A stretch of 64,000 nucleotides of DNA from Negativicutes bacterium (GCA_031292035.1 JARLHX010000416.1:11774-75773); one strand, 5' to 3'; shown: positions 25,281 to 36,789, counted from the stretch's first letter. Numbers and translations: made by a program. Notes: generated from the letters alone by a model not told the origin.

Positions 25281-27188
25281 GTGATTATTATCCCGGAATT
25301 AGACAGAATATTGAGTTCAATCAAAAAAGAGGTTAATGCCGGTACTCTGATGGAGTTGGAAAAAGGCCAGGAACCACTGTCTTATGCCAGGATGAACCGG
25401 GGAGAACTGGAGAAAGAATTTGCCAATTTTACGCAAGCAATTATTAAAACCATCAGTGATAATTCTTTCAGTCACTTGAAATCATTTTTGGGACGGTTGT
25501 GCAAGGCACGCCTGGAAGAAGGCGTGAAGCTCTCAGATATCATGGCAGTATTTGATTTATATGAAACATCACTGAAAGACGTGATGGCGATCCACCTGGC
25601 GGATGACTTTCCAACCCTCAATCATTCCCGTCGGGAAATCGACGCACTGCTGGACCGCGCCAGGGTTTATGTCTCCGAATGCTTTTTTTTGCTTTATGAA
25701 AACACGGTATTTAAACAGTTTGAACAACTCCGGATTATTAACGAGGTCTCAGCACGGCTGACTTCGTCGCTAAATCTCACTGAGGTTTTAAATTTTATTG
25801 TTATCAACGCCGCCCGTTTGTTCAAGGCTAACTGCGGGAGTATCTCGCTGGTCGATGTAAACGGCAAATTTTTGACGGAAGTTTCTCACGGCTGGAAGTC
25901 AGATGAGTCGCCGCGTTCAATTGCCATCAATAGTTCTTTGGATATGCCGGAGATTACGATTGTTTCTTCTCATGACGGACCGACGGAGTACCTGAAAACC
26001 GTTTTCGGGGAAGAAGGGCTTTCTAAAATTGTGGCCATCAAGTTGTGCAACAAGGACCGGATTATTGGGCTGCTTATTCTCGGGATCCGGGGAGATCGCA
26101 AATTTACCGAGCCGGATAAGCGTGTCCTGATTACCTTTGCCAATCATGCCTCGATCGCTGTTAATAACGCCCAGCTATATTGCGACACAGATCAGCAGCT
26201 CCAGGCGCGGATCCACGAGGTAACGATTTTACTGGAACAAAACCGCGCGATCCTTCATTCCATGCGCGAAGGCGTTGTCGCCATCGATCAAGACGGGTTA
26301 ATTACCACCGCCAACAACGAAGCCATCCGACTGCTCGGACTGACCTTTAATCCGATTGGCCACGACGTCAATCAGGTTATTCCCAGCTCTCGCCTGCCGT
26401 CGGTTGTCGCCACTCGTCAGGCGGAATACGATCAAGAACAGCTGATCGGGGAAAAGGCAGTCATTACCAATCGGGTGCCGGTCATTGTCAATGACAAGGT
26501 GATTGGGGCTATTGCCACTTTCCGGGACAAGCAGGATGTTCAGCAGCTGGCCGAGGAATTGACCGGAGTCAAGATGCTGCTTGATTCAACCAGAGCCCAG
26601 TCCCACGAATTTATCAATAAACTGCATGCCATTTCCGGACTGATTCAAATGGGCCAATACGATAAGGTTGTGGAGTTGATTACTCAGATATACAAGTCAA
26701 AACAGGATTTGGTGAGTTTTATTGTCAGCAGGATACGGGACAAGGCAACTGCGGGGTTGCTGCTGGGCAAAGTCAGTCAGGCCCAGGAAAAGGGGGTCAC
26801 TCTCCGGATCGCATCTGGCAGTAGGCTTTTTACTTTGCCGCCTAGGTTTGGCAGCGCGACGATGGTGACGGTATTGGGCAATTTGCTTACCAACGCGATT
26901 GAAGCCGCCGCGACGATGCCGGTGGAACGTAAATTTGTCCAAGTTCGCATCTTTCAGGGACAGCGGTATCTGACCATCACTGTGGATGATCAGGGACCGG
27001 GTATTCCGGATGATCACCGCAAGAAAATATTCCAGCGAGGGTTTACAACCAAACAGGGTGGGCGTGGAATCGGCCTGGCGCTTGTTCGGCAGGAAGTTGA
27101 CTTCAATGGGGGAAAGATTCGTATTTCTTCTGGAAAAAACGACGGCTGCAGATTTATTATAAAAATTCCGATGACGGCAAATGGTTAA
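25281..27188 (+). CDS. Soluble sensor histidine kinase (GAF-PAS, DcuS/CitA-like transmitter)
   Basis: A kinase of about 635 residues without membrane segments. An N-terminal all-helical sensor (about 30-140, reminiscent of RsbR-type N-domains) is followed by a GAF domain (about 155-300), a PAS domain (about 325-430), a SpoOB-type dimerisation segment in which the phosphorylated His is expected (RAQSHEFINKLHAISGL) and a HATPase domain (NLLTNAIEAA, DDQGPGIPDD, GRGIGLALVRQ). This transmitter type is that of DcuS/CitA, but their periplasmic sensor is missing. The start is uncertain: GGGGAG lies directly before GTG 25281; an ATT at 25287 or TTG at 25233 are alternatives. The response regulator gene follows at 10 bases. 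Confidence 0.85.
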   Translation: MIIIPELDRILSSIKKEVNAGTLMELEKGQEPLSYARMNRGELEKEFANFTQAIIKTISDNSFSHLKSFLGRLCKARLEEGVKLSDIMAVFDLYETSLKDVMAIHLADDFPTLNHSRREIDALLDRARVYVSECFFLLYENTVFKQFEQLRIINEVSARLTSSLNLTEVLNFIVINAARLFKANCGSISLVDVNGKFLTEVSHGWKSDESPRSIAINSSLDMPEITIVSSHDGPTEYLKTVFGEEGLSKIVAIKLCNKDRIIGLLILGIRGDRKFTEPDKRVLITFANHASIAVNNAQLYCDTDQQLQARIHEVTILLEQNRAILHSMREGVVAIDQDGLITTANNEAIRLLGLTFNPIGHDVNQVIPSSRLPSVVATRQAEYDQEQLIGEKAVITNRVPVIVNDKVIGAIATFRDKQDVQQLAEELTGVKMLLDSTRAQSHEFINKLHAISGLIQMGQYDKVVELITQIYKSKQDLVSFIVSRIRDKATAGLLLGKVSQAQEKGVTLRIASGSRLFTLPPRFGSATMVTVLGNLLTNAIEAAATMPVERKFVQVRIFQGQRYLTITVDDQGPGIPDDHRKKIFQRGFTTKQGGRGIGLALVRQEVDFNGGKIRISSGKNDGCRFIIKIPMTANG

Positions 27189-27198
27189 CGGAGGTAGC

Positions 27199-27909
27199 AT
27201 GGAGAAGACATTGAAGATTGTCATAATTGAAGATGACCCTATGGTGCTGGAGCTTCACCGCCAGTATGTCGCGAAAATGCCGGAATATAAACTGGTCGGG
27301 TGTGCGCAGAGTGGCGAGGAAGGGCAGCAATTACTCAACGACCTAAAACCCCAATTGGCGATTGTCGATATCTATATGCCTGGAATCGACGGATTGCAGG
27401 TTTTGAAGTATATTCGCAGTTCTGGGCTCAATACCGATGTGATTTTGGTGACGGCTGCCCATGATACTGAGTCGATCCAGAAGGGGATTCAGTACGGGGC
27501 CACCGATTATATCATAAAACCATTTACTTATCATCGTTTGCGAAAATCGTTGCTGAGTTACATTCAGTATCACAACAGGCTTCATTCCAATAATCGATTG
27601 TCGCAAAAAGAAGTGGATATGCTCAAGCTTGGCGCGAAAGAGGAGGAGCTTGAGGACAATGATCTCCCGAAAGGTCTGCAGCAGTCAACATTGAATTTGA
27701 TTTTAAAAATGCTGAAGGAAAAAGACGGCTATTTTTCCATTTTTGAAATATCGGAAAAACTGGGTATTTCGAGGGTCACTGTGAGACGATATGTTAATTA
27801 TCTCAAAGAAATCGGCTGGTTAAAAGAAATGTTGTCATACGGCCCGGTGGGCAGACCGAGTCAAAAATTTATGTTTTATCAGGATTTATTTGATAAAAAG
27901 ATTCGCTGA
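27199..27909 (+). CDS. Response regulator, CitB/DcuR type
   Basis: A 236-residue regulator. The N-terminal receiver domain has the acidic pair in IIEDDP, the phosphorylated Asp in AIVDIYMPGIDG and the Lys in DYIIKPFTYHRL; the C-terminal part has a helix-turn-helix (SEKLGISRVTVRRYVNYL) of the DcuR/DpiA kind. GGAGG precedes the ATG. It pairs with the upstream soluble kinase; the family controls uptake and use of citrate and C4-dicarboxylates, so neighbouring acid-metabolism genes are plausible targets. Confidence 0.9.
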   Translation: MEKTLKIVIIEDDPMVLELHRQYVAKMPEYKLVGCAQSGEEGQQLLNDLKPQLAIVDIYMPGIDGLQVLKYIRSSGLNTDVILVTAAHDTESIQKGIQYGATDYIIKPFTYHRLRKSLLSYIQYHNRLHSNNRLSQKEVDMLKLGAKEEELEDNDLPKGLQQSTLNLILKMLKEKDGYFSIFEISEKLGISRVTVRRYVNYLKEIGWLKEMLSYGPVGRPSQKFMFYQDLFDKKIR

Positions 27910-27922
27910 TCAATGCGGTTTC

Positions 27923-27956
27923 GAGCGACAGTCGTCAGACTGTCGCTCTTTCTTTT
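27923..27956 (+). terminator. Terminator of the two-component operon
   Basis: An 11-bp perfect stem (GAGCGACAGTC with GACTGTCGCTC, 4-base loop) followed by TTTCTTTT. Confidence 0.9.
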
Positions 27957-28162
27957 GACGTGGAGAATGCCTTTGAATGCTGGCTAAAACCAAAGGATCG
28001 CCCAGGGCTGGAACTGAATGATGTTATTCGAAAATGTGATAGCCCTATAGTTTTTATTTTGCTTTATGTTCTTTATTTATCTATATAGGGTAAGCAAACA
28101 GGAAGGGCGTATATGTAAAAATATGAAAGATGTGCGGAAAGAGCGGCGGGGGGAATTGACGT

Positions 28163-30277
28163 TTGAGCGGAACTAAAATCCTTTCCTTAAAAGTTGCTGA
28201 CGCCATGCCAGACGATGTAGGACTCGGACATATCCGCATCGATAATGACGAAATGGAAAAGGCCGGCGTAATCATTGGCGATATTGTCGAGATTCAGGGT
28301 CGTAAAACCACGGTCGCAAAAGTGGTTCCCTGTTATTCTCACTTCCAGAAAATGAGCTTGGGTCAGATCGATTCCATTACCCGCGAAAACGCCGGCGTGG
28401 GGATCGATGAACGGATCACAGTTCGCAAAGTGACACGTCAGCCGGCCCGGACCCTTCTCTTAAGTCCAGTGGATACTACCATCGATTTCACCGACTCTCA
28501 GGACATGAAACATTTGGAGCGGGTTCTGAGTGGTCTGCCGATCCTGATGGGCGATAAAGTGCGGATTGTGCTGGCTGGTGCCAGAAGCCAATATTTCAAC
28601 GTGATGGGTACTGCTCCCCAAGGTCCGGTGTTGATCAACAGCGGAACAAAGATAACAGTAGTCAAGCCGGATGTAATGGAAGACCAGAGCTTGCGAGCGG
28701 CATACGAAGATGTAGGCGGACTGGACAAAGAACTGGAACGGGTCCGTGAAATGATCGAATTGCCGCTGAAATATCCCGAAATTTTCCGCCAACTAGGTGT
28801 ACAGGCACCGAAGGGTGTCTTGTTATACGGCCCGCCTGGAACTGGGAAGACTTTGATGGCCCGTGCGGTCGCCAGCGAAAGTCGCGCCACCTTCCTTCAT
28901 GTCAACGGCCCGGAGATTGTCACTAAGTTTTACGGCGAAAGTGAAGCCAGGCTCAGAGAAATGTTTGAAACGGCACAGCGTCGTGCACCGGCAATTATTT
29001 TTATCGACGAAATTGACGCCATTGCTCCGAAACGAACTGACGTCATCGGCGATGTGGAAAAAAGGATTGTTGCCCAGCTACTGGCGTTGATGGATGGACT
29101 AAAGGACCGTGGACAGGTCATCGTCATTGGTGCCACCAATGTACCTGAAATGGTTGATCCGGCCCTCAGACGGCCAGGCCGCTTTGACCGCGAAATATCG
29201 GTCAATCCTCCTGATATGGCTGGAAGATTCAGAATCTTGAAAATTCACACCCGGAATATTCGGATTGATGAGTCGGTGGATGTAGAGAAATTGGCCCAAA
29301 TGACCCATGGTTTTGTGGGTGCCGACTTGGCCATCCTCTGTAAAGAGGCCGGGATGAATGCCATCAGGCGCCTACTGCCGACCATCGATCTTTCCAGTGA
29401 TGAACTGAACGATGATGACGTAGCGCGCTGCCGGGTTACCATGGATGATTTTTATCAGGCCTTTAGGGAAGTAGAGCCAACCGCCACCCGTGAATTTTTT
29501 GCCGACCGGCCCAATACCCAGTGGCATCATGTCGGTGGACTGGAAACAGTGAAAGAGCGGTTGCGGGCGATTATCGAGCTGCCGATTCAGTATCCGGAAC
29601 TATTTAAAAAAACACGGCAAGGAATGCCAAAAGGTATATTACTCACCGGCCCTCCCGGAACAGGCAAGACGCTGATGGTAAGAGCCCTCGCCGGTTCCAG
29701 CGGCGCGCATTTCATCTCGGTGGACGGGTCGACGCTCAGTTCGCGCTGGATGGGTGAAGCCGAAAAGGGATTGCGTCAGATATTCAAACGGGCGAAACAA
29801 GTGGCCCCTTGCATTTTGTTCTTTGATGAAATCGATGCTCTGGCTCCTGCCCGTCGGGCGGGAGAAAAGCAAGGCAGCGATCGGTTGGTCAGCCAACTGG
29901 TGCTGGAGCTGGATAATCTGCTGGATACAGCCGGCGTGATTGTAATCGCAGCCACTAACCGGCCGGACATGGTTGACCCGGCTCTTGTCCGGGCAGGGCG
30001 GTTCGGGTTCAAGATCGAATTGCCGAAACCCACGCGGCCGGATCGCGAAGACATTTTCAAGATCCATACCGACGGGGTACCGTTGGCAGGTGATGTCAAC
30101 TTTGACCTTTTAGCTGGAAGGACAGATGGGCTGGTCGGTTCTGATATTGAGGCCATTTGCAAACAGGCCTCATTGACAGGACTTAAAAGAATAATCCGCC
30201 AGACGCAGGGAAACTCAACACAAGCTGAGCTCGAGATCTGCTTGGCTGACTTCGAAGCCGCCCTACGGGAATTGTAA
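28163..30277 (+). CDS. CDC48/VCP-like AAA+ ATPase
   Basis: A 704-residue protein with the full CDC48 layout: an N-terminal double-psi barrel (LKVADAMPDDVGLGHIRI), the CDC48_2 domain, and two AAA modules. D1 has GPPGTGKTLMARA and IIFIDEIDAIAPKR; D2 has TGPPGTGKTLMVRA and ILFFDEIDALAPAR. Such unfoldases extract or remodel proteins; they are universal in archaea and eukaryotes but scattered in bacteria. The start is TTG, with GGGGGGA 7 bases upstream. Only 100 bases without a terminator separate it from the oxalate-oxidoreductase-like genes, so co-transcription is possible. Confidence 0.92.
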   Translation: MSGTKILSLKVADAMPDDVGLGHIRIDNDEMEKAGVIIGDIVEIQGRKTTVAKVVPCYSHFQKMSLGQIDSITRENAGVGIDERITVRKVTRQPARTLLLSPVDTTIDFTDSQDMKHLERVLSGLPILMGDKVRIVLAGARSQYFNVMGTAPQGPVLINSGTKITVVKPDVMEDQSLRAAYEDVGGLDKELERVREMIELPLKYPEIFRQLGVQAPKGVLLYGPPGTGKTLMARAVASESRATFLHVNGPEIVTKFYGESEARLREMFETAQRRAPAIIFIDEIDAIAPKRTDVIGDVEKRIVAQLLALMDGLKDRGQVIVIGATNVPEMVDPALRRPGRFDREISVNPPDMAGRFRILKIHTRNIRIDESVDVEKLAQMTHGFVGADLAILCKEAGMNAIRRLLPTIDLSSDELNDDDVARCRVTMDDFYQAFREVEPTATREFFADRPNTQWHHVGGLETVKERLRAIIELPIQYPELFKKTRQGMPKGILLTGPPGTGKTLMVRALAGSSGAHFISVDGSTLSSRWMGEAEKGLRQIFKRAKQVAPCILFFDEIDALAPARRAGEKQGSDRLVSQLVLELDNLLDTAGVIVIAATNRPDMVDPALVRAGRFGFKIELPKPTRPDREDIFKIHTDGVPLAGDVNFDLLAGRTDGLVGSDIEAICKQASLTGLKRIIRQTQGNSTQAELEICLADFEAALREL

Positions 30278-30377
30278 GGGTACTTACCAGTTAGGATCGA
30301 TTTATATAAGGAGGTGGAGACAAGATTTTATTCCGTGAATCTCAGTTTCCCAGATATCAATCAAAGGAGGAGAAAAA

Positions 30378-31073
30378 ATGACACTGGCAGTTGCTATCGA
30401 TGCCAAAATGCGGGAAATCACCGTATGGACCAGAGGGGTTACTCTGGCCAAGGAGGCTCGGGACGTTGCCACGCTGATGGCCAAAGCCGGCTCAGCAGAA
30501 GGCCTGTATGTGCAATCCTTCGATAACTACGTCGACCTTCCTGACCGAATTGGTGTGGCGTGCAGAAGCTACGCCCGTCTCAGCCCTGAGCCAATCGAGA
30601 CCTACTATGAATACGAGAACTATCATCCTGATGTGGTCGTTATCTGTGAAGACACAATGGTTAAAGGGATTGACGTCCTCGGCGGTATCAAACCCGGAAC
30701 CGTAGTGATTATCAACACAGCCCGCGACCCGCAAAAATTACTCAATTATCTTTCCCCGAAAGCAAACCTGGCCAACGTCAAAGCCATTGCTACCATCGAT
30801 GCGAACGCGTTCGGAGCTGGCGTTCTGTTGACCTTTGACGGTACCGAAGGTTCTGGAGACGACACGACAATCGGCGCCGGCGTTGGCGCAGCCATCGCTG
30901 GAGCGGTAGCCAAGGCTACCGGCTATGTGAAACTTGACTCGGTGGTTAAAGTTGCCGTTAATAAGGAAGCTGTCAAACAGGGCTGGGACAAAGTCGTTGT
31001 ACTGCCGATCTGTGGTGGCGAAGCTTTCTCGTGCGGTCTGCCCGAAAATCCTCAAGAGATTAAGTGGAAATAA
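30378..31073 (+). CDS. 2-oxoacid (oxalate-type):ferredoxin oxidoreductase, gamma subunit
   Basis: A 231-residue gamma subunit, longer than the usual 180. It keeps the gamma fold (VTLAKEARDVATLMAKAG, DVLGGIKPGTVVIINTARDP, ATIDANAFGAGVL), although the GxGGQG loop of ordinary gamma subunits is replaced by TRGVTLAKEA. AGGAGG precedes the ATG. It is the first gene of a delta-alpha-beta set whose alpha subunit carries the oxalate-binding signature. Confidence 0.85.
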   Translation: MTLAVAIDAKMREITVWTRGVTLAKEARDVATLMAKAGSAEGLYVQSFDNYVDLPDRIGVACRSYARLSPEPIETYYEYENYHPDVVVICEDTMVKGIDVLGGIKPGTVVIINTARDPQKLLNYLSPKANLANVKAIATIDANAFGAGVLLTFDGTEGSGDDTTIGAGVGAAIAGAVAKATGYVKLDSVVKVAVNKEAVKQGWDKVVVLPICGGEAFSCGLPENPQEIKWK

Positions 31074-31103
31074 GCGAACTTGAATTAGTGAGGAGGTGTC
31101 TAC

Positions 31104-31394
31104 ATGTCTAAGGTTTATAAACAAGTTCCGTTTGCCGCTATCGTCAAATCCCCTACAAAAGACAATCAGTCGATGGTTACCGGCAACTGGCGGTATCTGC
31201 GGCCTGTCGTAGACAAGGCCACATGTACTGAATGCAAGCTGTGCTGGATCTCCTGTCCGGATGCCACAGTGGATTACTCAAAAGACAATGGGATCAGCTT
31301 CAATCTTGAATTCTGCAAAGGCTGCGGAATCTGCAGCAATGTTTGCCCAGTTGGGGCTATCAGCCGGGTGCCCGAGCTAGATTTTGACGATTAA
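31104..31394 (+). CDS. 2-oxoacid (oxalate-type):ferredoxin oxidoreductase, delta (ferredoxin) subunit
   Basis: A 96-residue subunit with two [4Fe-4S] motifs, CTECKLCWISCP and CKGCGICSNVCP, after an N-terminal segment of about 30 residues that wraps the complex in the PFOR family. It carries electrons from the ThDP site to ferredoxin. It sits between the gamma and alpha genes. Confidence 0.9.
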   Translation: MSKVYKQVPFAAIVKSPTKDNQSMVTGNWRYLRPVVDKATCTECKLCWISCPDATVDYSKDNGISFNLEFCKGCGICSNVCPVGAISRVPELDFDD

Positions 31395-31406
31395 GGAGTG
31401 AATAAA

Positions 31407-33622
<2,216 letters not shown>

Positions 33623-33639
33623 TACTCTGATCGCAGCAT

Positions 33640-33680
33640 GAAGTCCCTGGTTCCTGTGAACAAAAGGAACCAGGGGCTTA
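33640..33680 (+). other. Hairpin between oxidoreductase and permease genes
   Basis: CCCTGGTTCC pairs with GGAACCAGGG across a loop of about 11 bases, with no T-run after it. It probably allows read-through to the permease with altered message stability. Confidence 0.55.
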
Positions 33681-33729
33681 CTTCTGCACAGGCTTGATAG
33701 AGCAAGTCTGAATGGGAGGAGGCCAATAC

Positions 33730-35322
33730 ATGGATAAAGGAGTCACGTTGACCCTTGTAAATTGGGTTCTCGCTTTCCTGCCCATATTGGTACTGCTATT
33801 CACAATACTATTTTTTAAATGGGGAGCGCCCAAGTCGGGGGCGATTTCCTGGTTTGTTGCAATGTTGCTCGGCATATTCGTGTTCGGGGCAGACAGCCGT
33901 TTGTTGGCGTTTGCCAACAGCAAAGGGTTGAGTCTATCACTTTATGTGCTCTTAATTATCTGGGGCGCCGTATTTTTATACAATGTCGTGGAAAAAATCG
34001 GTGCCGTTAAAATCATCGGCGACACAATGACCAAGGTCACCGAAGACCGCTTGTTGCAATGCCTGCTGATGGCCTGGTGTTTCGCGTCTTTCATGCAGGG
34101 CATCGCTGGCTTCGGCGTACCGGTTGCTGTGGTCGCGCCCATTATGGTAGTCATGGGTTTTCCACCGGCGGTTGCCGCGGCGGCATGTTTAGTGGGGCAT
34201 TCCTGGTCGATTTCCTTTGGATCGATGGGCTCGTCGTATTACACCATCCAGCTCGTCACTAAGATCCCGGGAGAGATTATCGGCCCTTGGATGGCTTCTC
34301 TATTCATCATTCCGATTATCGCCACCGGTTTTTCTGTTGCTCATATTTATGGCGGAATGGCTGCTGTCAAACGGGGGGCTCCGGCGATTATTATTACTTC
34401 AGCGGTGATGGGTACAATGATGTGGGTCATGAACTTTATCGGTGCGGCCCAACTGGCTACACTGATCCCGGCCCTCATGGGTTGCGCCACCATGGCGCTG
34501 TTATCGCGCACCTCCCTGTATCGTGTCGACAAAACCCCCGAGCAGCTAGCAGCAGAGCAAGGTGCTCCAAAAACAATGGGATTTCATCAGGCTTTTGTAC
34601 CATATTACATCTTGATTGCGCTGTCGATTGCGTCGCAGATTAAAGGTATATCAGCCATCTTCGCCCCTTATACCTGGGGACTTGATTTCCCGGCGATGAA
34701 AACCGCTTTTGGTTATGCCGTCAATGCTGAAAAACTGTATTCCCGTATCAACATATTGTCCCATCCGGCACCACTCCTGGTGGCGGCAGCATTCCTCGGC
34801 TATATTATCTTCAGCTCCACAGGCAGGTGGAAACCCGGCACGGCGGTGGCAGCGCTGAAGACCACCTTTTCGCAGTGCGTACCGACCAGTATCGGCATTC
34901 TGACCATGGTCATGATGGCGCTCATCATGAACGATACTGGTATGACCAATCTGTTGGCCCAGGGTATGGCCAACGCCACAGGTTCCCTCTTCCCGATCGT
35001 CTCGCCGCTGATTGGTGTGCTTGGTGCTTTTCTTACCGGCAGCAATACCAATGCCAACGTGATGTTCGGGGGACTTCAGGTGGAAACCGCCAAGGTGTTG
35101 GGTATCAGCACCGTAATCATGGCGGCGGTACAATCGGTGGGTGGTTCGGTGGGATGTTCCATCGCTCCCTCTAAGGTACTTATTGGAACAGCAACAACCG
35201 GTCTTGACGGGCGGGAAAGCGAGGTAATGAACCGGACTTTGCCATATTGTCTAATCATTACGTTGCTTGTGGGAATCAACGCCTGGCTTTTCGTCTATGT
35301 GCTGTTCCGGAATTTACCGTAA
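33730..35322 (+). CDS. LctP-family permease (lactate/glycolate type)
   Basis: A 530-residue membrane protein with about 13-14 hydrophobic segments. LctP hallmarks are FASFMQGIAGFGVPVAVVAP, the GSSYYTIQLVTKIPGE block, and SNTNANVMFGGLQ...APSKVLIGTATTG near the C-terminus. Family members import L-lactate, D-lactate or glycolate with protons. Placed right after the oxalate-type oxidoreductase, it may import oxalate, glyoxylate or glycolate. ATG 33730 has GGGAGGAGG 7 bases upstream. Confidence 0.88.
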   Translation: MDKGVTLTLVNWVLAFLPILVLLFTILFFKWGAPKSGAISWFVAMLLGIFVFGADSRLLAFANSKGLSLSLYVLLIIWGAVFLYNVVEKIGAVKIIGDTMTKVTEDRLLQCLLMAWCFASFMQGIAGFGVPVAVVAPIMVVMGFPPAVAAAACLVGHSWSISFGSMGSSYYTIQLVTKIPGEIIGPWMASLFIIPIIATGFSVAHIYGGMAAVKRGAPAIIITSAVMGTMMWVMNFIGAAQLATLIPALMGCATMALLSRTSLYRVDKTPEQLAAEQGAPKTMGFHQAFVPYYILIALSIASQIKGISAIFAPYTWGLDFPAMKTAFGYAVNAEKLYSRINILSHPAPLLVAAAFLGYIIFSSTGRWKPGTAVAALKTTFSQCVPTSIGILTMVMMALIMNDTGMTNLLAQGMANATGSLFPIVSPLIGVLGAFLTGSNTNANVMFGGLQVETAKVLGISTVIMAAVQSVGGSVGCSIAPSKVLIGTATTGLDGRESEVMNRTLPYCLIITLLVGINAWLFVYVLFRNLP

Positions 35323-35340
35323 AGGGAAGGAGATGGGGAA

Positions 35341-35544
35341 ATGACCGCGAATCCGATAGAGAATAAAGCTGTTCCCTGGGGGAAAAAATATCGTACACCA
35401 TTGATGAATGCCGCGTTCGTCGCCTTTTGGCTCGGATTTCCACTCTCTTATGTCGGGGCGACACAAAACAATAGCTTATATATCAATGCAGCTTTTGCCC
35501 TTTTTTCCCTGGCGTGTTTAGTGCCATTGGTCACCAAGAAATAA
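35341..35544 (+). CDS. Small two-span membrane protein
   Basis: A 67-residue protein with two hydrophobic segments (MNAAFVAFWLGFPLSYVG and INAAFALFSLACLVPLV) separated by a polar loop. It begins 18 bases after the permease stop with AAGGAG upstream and ends before a strong hairpin, so it is likely co-translated with the permease and may be an accessory subunit. Not a family I can name. Confidence 0.7.
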   Translation: MTANPIENKAVPWGKKYRTPLMNAAFVAFWLGFPLSYVGATQNNSLYINAAFALFSLACLVPLVTKK

Positions 35545-35552
35545 CTTATTCA

Positions 35553-35585
35553 GAGAACGCCGTATACAACGTATACGGCGTTCTC
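35553..35585 (+). other. 15-bp perfect stem-loop
   Basis: GAGAACGCCGTATAC pairs exactly with GTATACGGCGTTCTC around a 3-base loop. A run of T is lacking (AAAACC follows), and the next gene's ribosome binding site starts within 10 bases. It may be a weak terminator or a barrier to 3' exonucleases. Confidence 0.65.
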
Positions 35586-35604
35586 AAAACCAAGGAGGCC
35601 CAAC

Positions 35605-36546
35605 ATGAGAATATTGCTGGCCGGCGGAGCAGGCGATGTGGGGCGACAGATTGCCGCGCATTTTTGTGAGTGGGGACACGAAGTGATTATTCTGGATTTG
35701 CCAGAGGCGGTGGCCACGTTAACTCCTGGTGACTACCTGTCGGTTGTCCAGTCCGACCTTTCCGATCCTGAGGTACTGACAAAGGCTATGGAAGACTGTG
35801 ATACAGTCGTCAACCTGGCCTGGAGTTTTGCCGAAGACCCGCGGGAACTTTTCAGCGGTGATATTGTCGGCCATATCAATTTGATGGATGCTGTAGCAAC
35901 AGCGAAAGTCAGACGCTATATTTATCTCAGCTCAGCCGTAGTTTACGGCATACCCGGCGATCAACCGGTGACAGAGGAGCAAGTTTGTTGGCCGGAGCAG
36001 GCTCGCAAGCCGATGTACGGAGTGGCCAAATATACGGCGGAAAAACTGTGTCTGGCGGTTTGCAGCCAGTATGGCGTGCCAGTTACGGTGCTGCGTTTTT
36101 GGTGGGCTTTTGGCGAGACCATTGGCGGCAAACATTTGCGGCAACTGATCCGTGGGGCAATGCAGGGTGAACCGCTGCGGGTAGCCGATGGGGCCGGCGG
36201 GGCATTTCTGCGGATGGAAGACCTGGCGGCGGCGATCGAACTAGTCACCGTAAATCCAAATGCGATTGGGGCGACCTATAATTTGGGTAGTTTCTTTTTA
36301 ACCTGGCAGGAGATCGGTGCTAAGATTATTGAATATGCGAAGTCAACGGCGCCGCTAAAAATAGAGACCGCAAAACCTTGGGACGGACCGGCATTTCTGG
36401 GTGAAACCTGGAATATTAGCTGGGATAAGGCAACTGTGGAGATCGGCTATCGTCCGCAGCTTGATCCGGCTGAAGCCCGCGCTGCTTTCGACAAGGCTTT
36501 GGCGCAGTGCGTTGCGAGCGTCAGAGGTGTATCCCGAGGACGGTAG
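35605..36546 (+). CDS. NAD-dependent epimerase/dehydratase (extended SDR)
   Basis: A 313-residue SDR. The nucleotide motif GGAGDVGRQIA is at residue 7; the catalytic YGVAKYTAEK (Tyr, Lys) is near residue 140 and LSSAVVYG supplies the Ser. Substrates of extended SDRs are usually sugar nucleotides or sugar acids; in this setting a uronate or hydroxy-acid substrate is possible. AAGGAGG precedes the ATG. The gene lies between the permease and glyoxylate carboligase-like genes. Confidence 0.85.
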   Translation: MRILLAGGAGDVGRQIAAHFCEWGHEVIILDLPEAVATLTPGDYLSVVQSDLSDPEVLTKAMEDCDTVVNLAWSFAEDPRELFSGDIVGHINLMDAVATAKVRRYIYLSSAVVYGIPGDQPVTEEQVCWPEQARKPMYGVAKYTAEKLCLAVCSQYGVPVTVLRFWWAFGETIGGKHLRQLIRGAMQGEPLRVADGAGGAFLRMEDLAAAIELVTVNPNAIGATYNLGSFFLTWQEIGAKIIEYAKSTAPLKIETAKPWDGPAFLGETWNISWDKATVEIGYRPQLDPAEARAAFDKALAQCVASVRGVSRGR

Positions 36547-36625
36547 CTCGACGATGCCTCGGCAGTATATTCTTACCTGTGGATAGATAGATGAATCAGT
36601 TGATTATGCACAAGAGAAATTATCG

Positions 36626-36665
36626 CAATTCACCGGCGTACAAGGTCGGTGAATTGCTGTTTGTT
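36626..36665 (+). terminator. Terminator after the SDR gene
   Basis: A 10-bp stem (GCAATTCACC with GGTGAATTGC) and a 13-base loop followed by TGTTTGTT. Confidence 0.7.
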
Positions 36666-36760
36666 AAGGGGGCAGAAAAGAGATTCCTGACGGAGCATGG
36701 CAGAAGGGGCCAGAGCGACGATTATAGTTTAATGGCATATGGAATATTCAGAAATTGAAT

Positions 36761-36789
36761 TTTACCTGAAGAAAAGAGTAAGATATAAT
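36761..36789 (+). promoter_or_regulatory. Sigma-A promoter of the glyoxylate carboligase-like gene
   Basis: TTTACC, 17-base spacer, TATAAT. Transcription would start near 36796, leaving a leader of about 105 bases that contains an AAAGGAGG (36802-36809) with no start codon at the usual distance. Confidence 0.65.

Noticed and set aside
30302..30377. Possible leader ORF after AAGGAGGTGGAG before the gamma subunit gene
   Set aside because: The only start codons are ATT or a GTG abutting the ribosome site; not supported.
36641..36658. AAGGTCGGTGAATTGCTG as a possible -24/-12 promoter before gcl
   Set aside because: Spacing fits but the -24 lacks TGGC, and the bases form one arm of a terminator; a better sigma-A promoter lies downstream.
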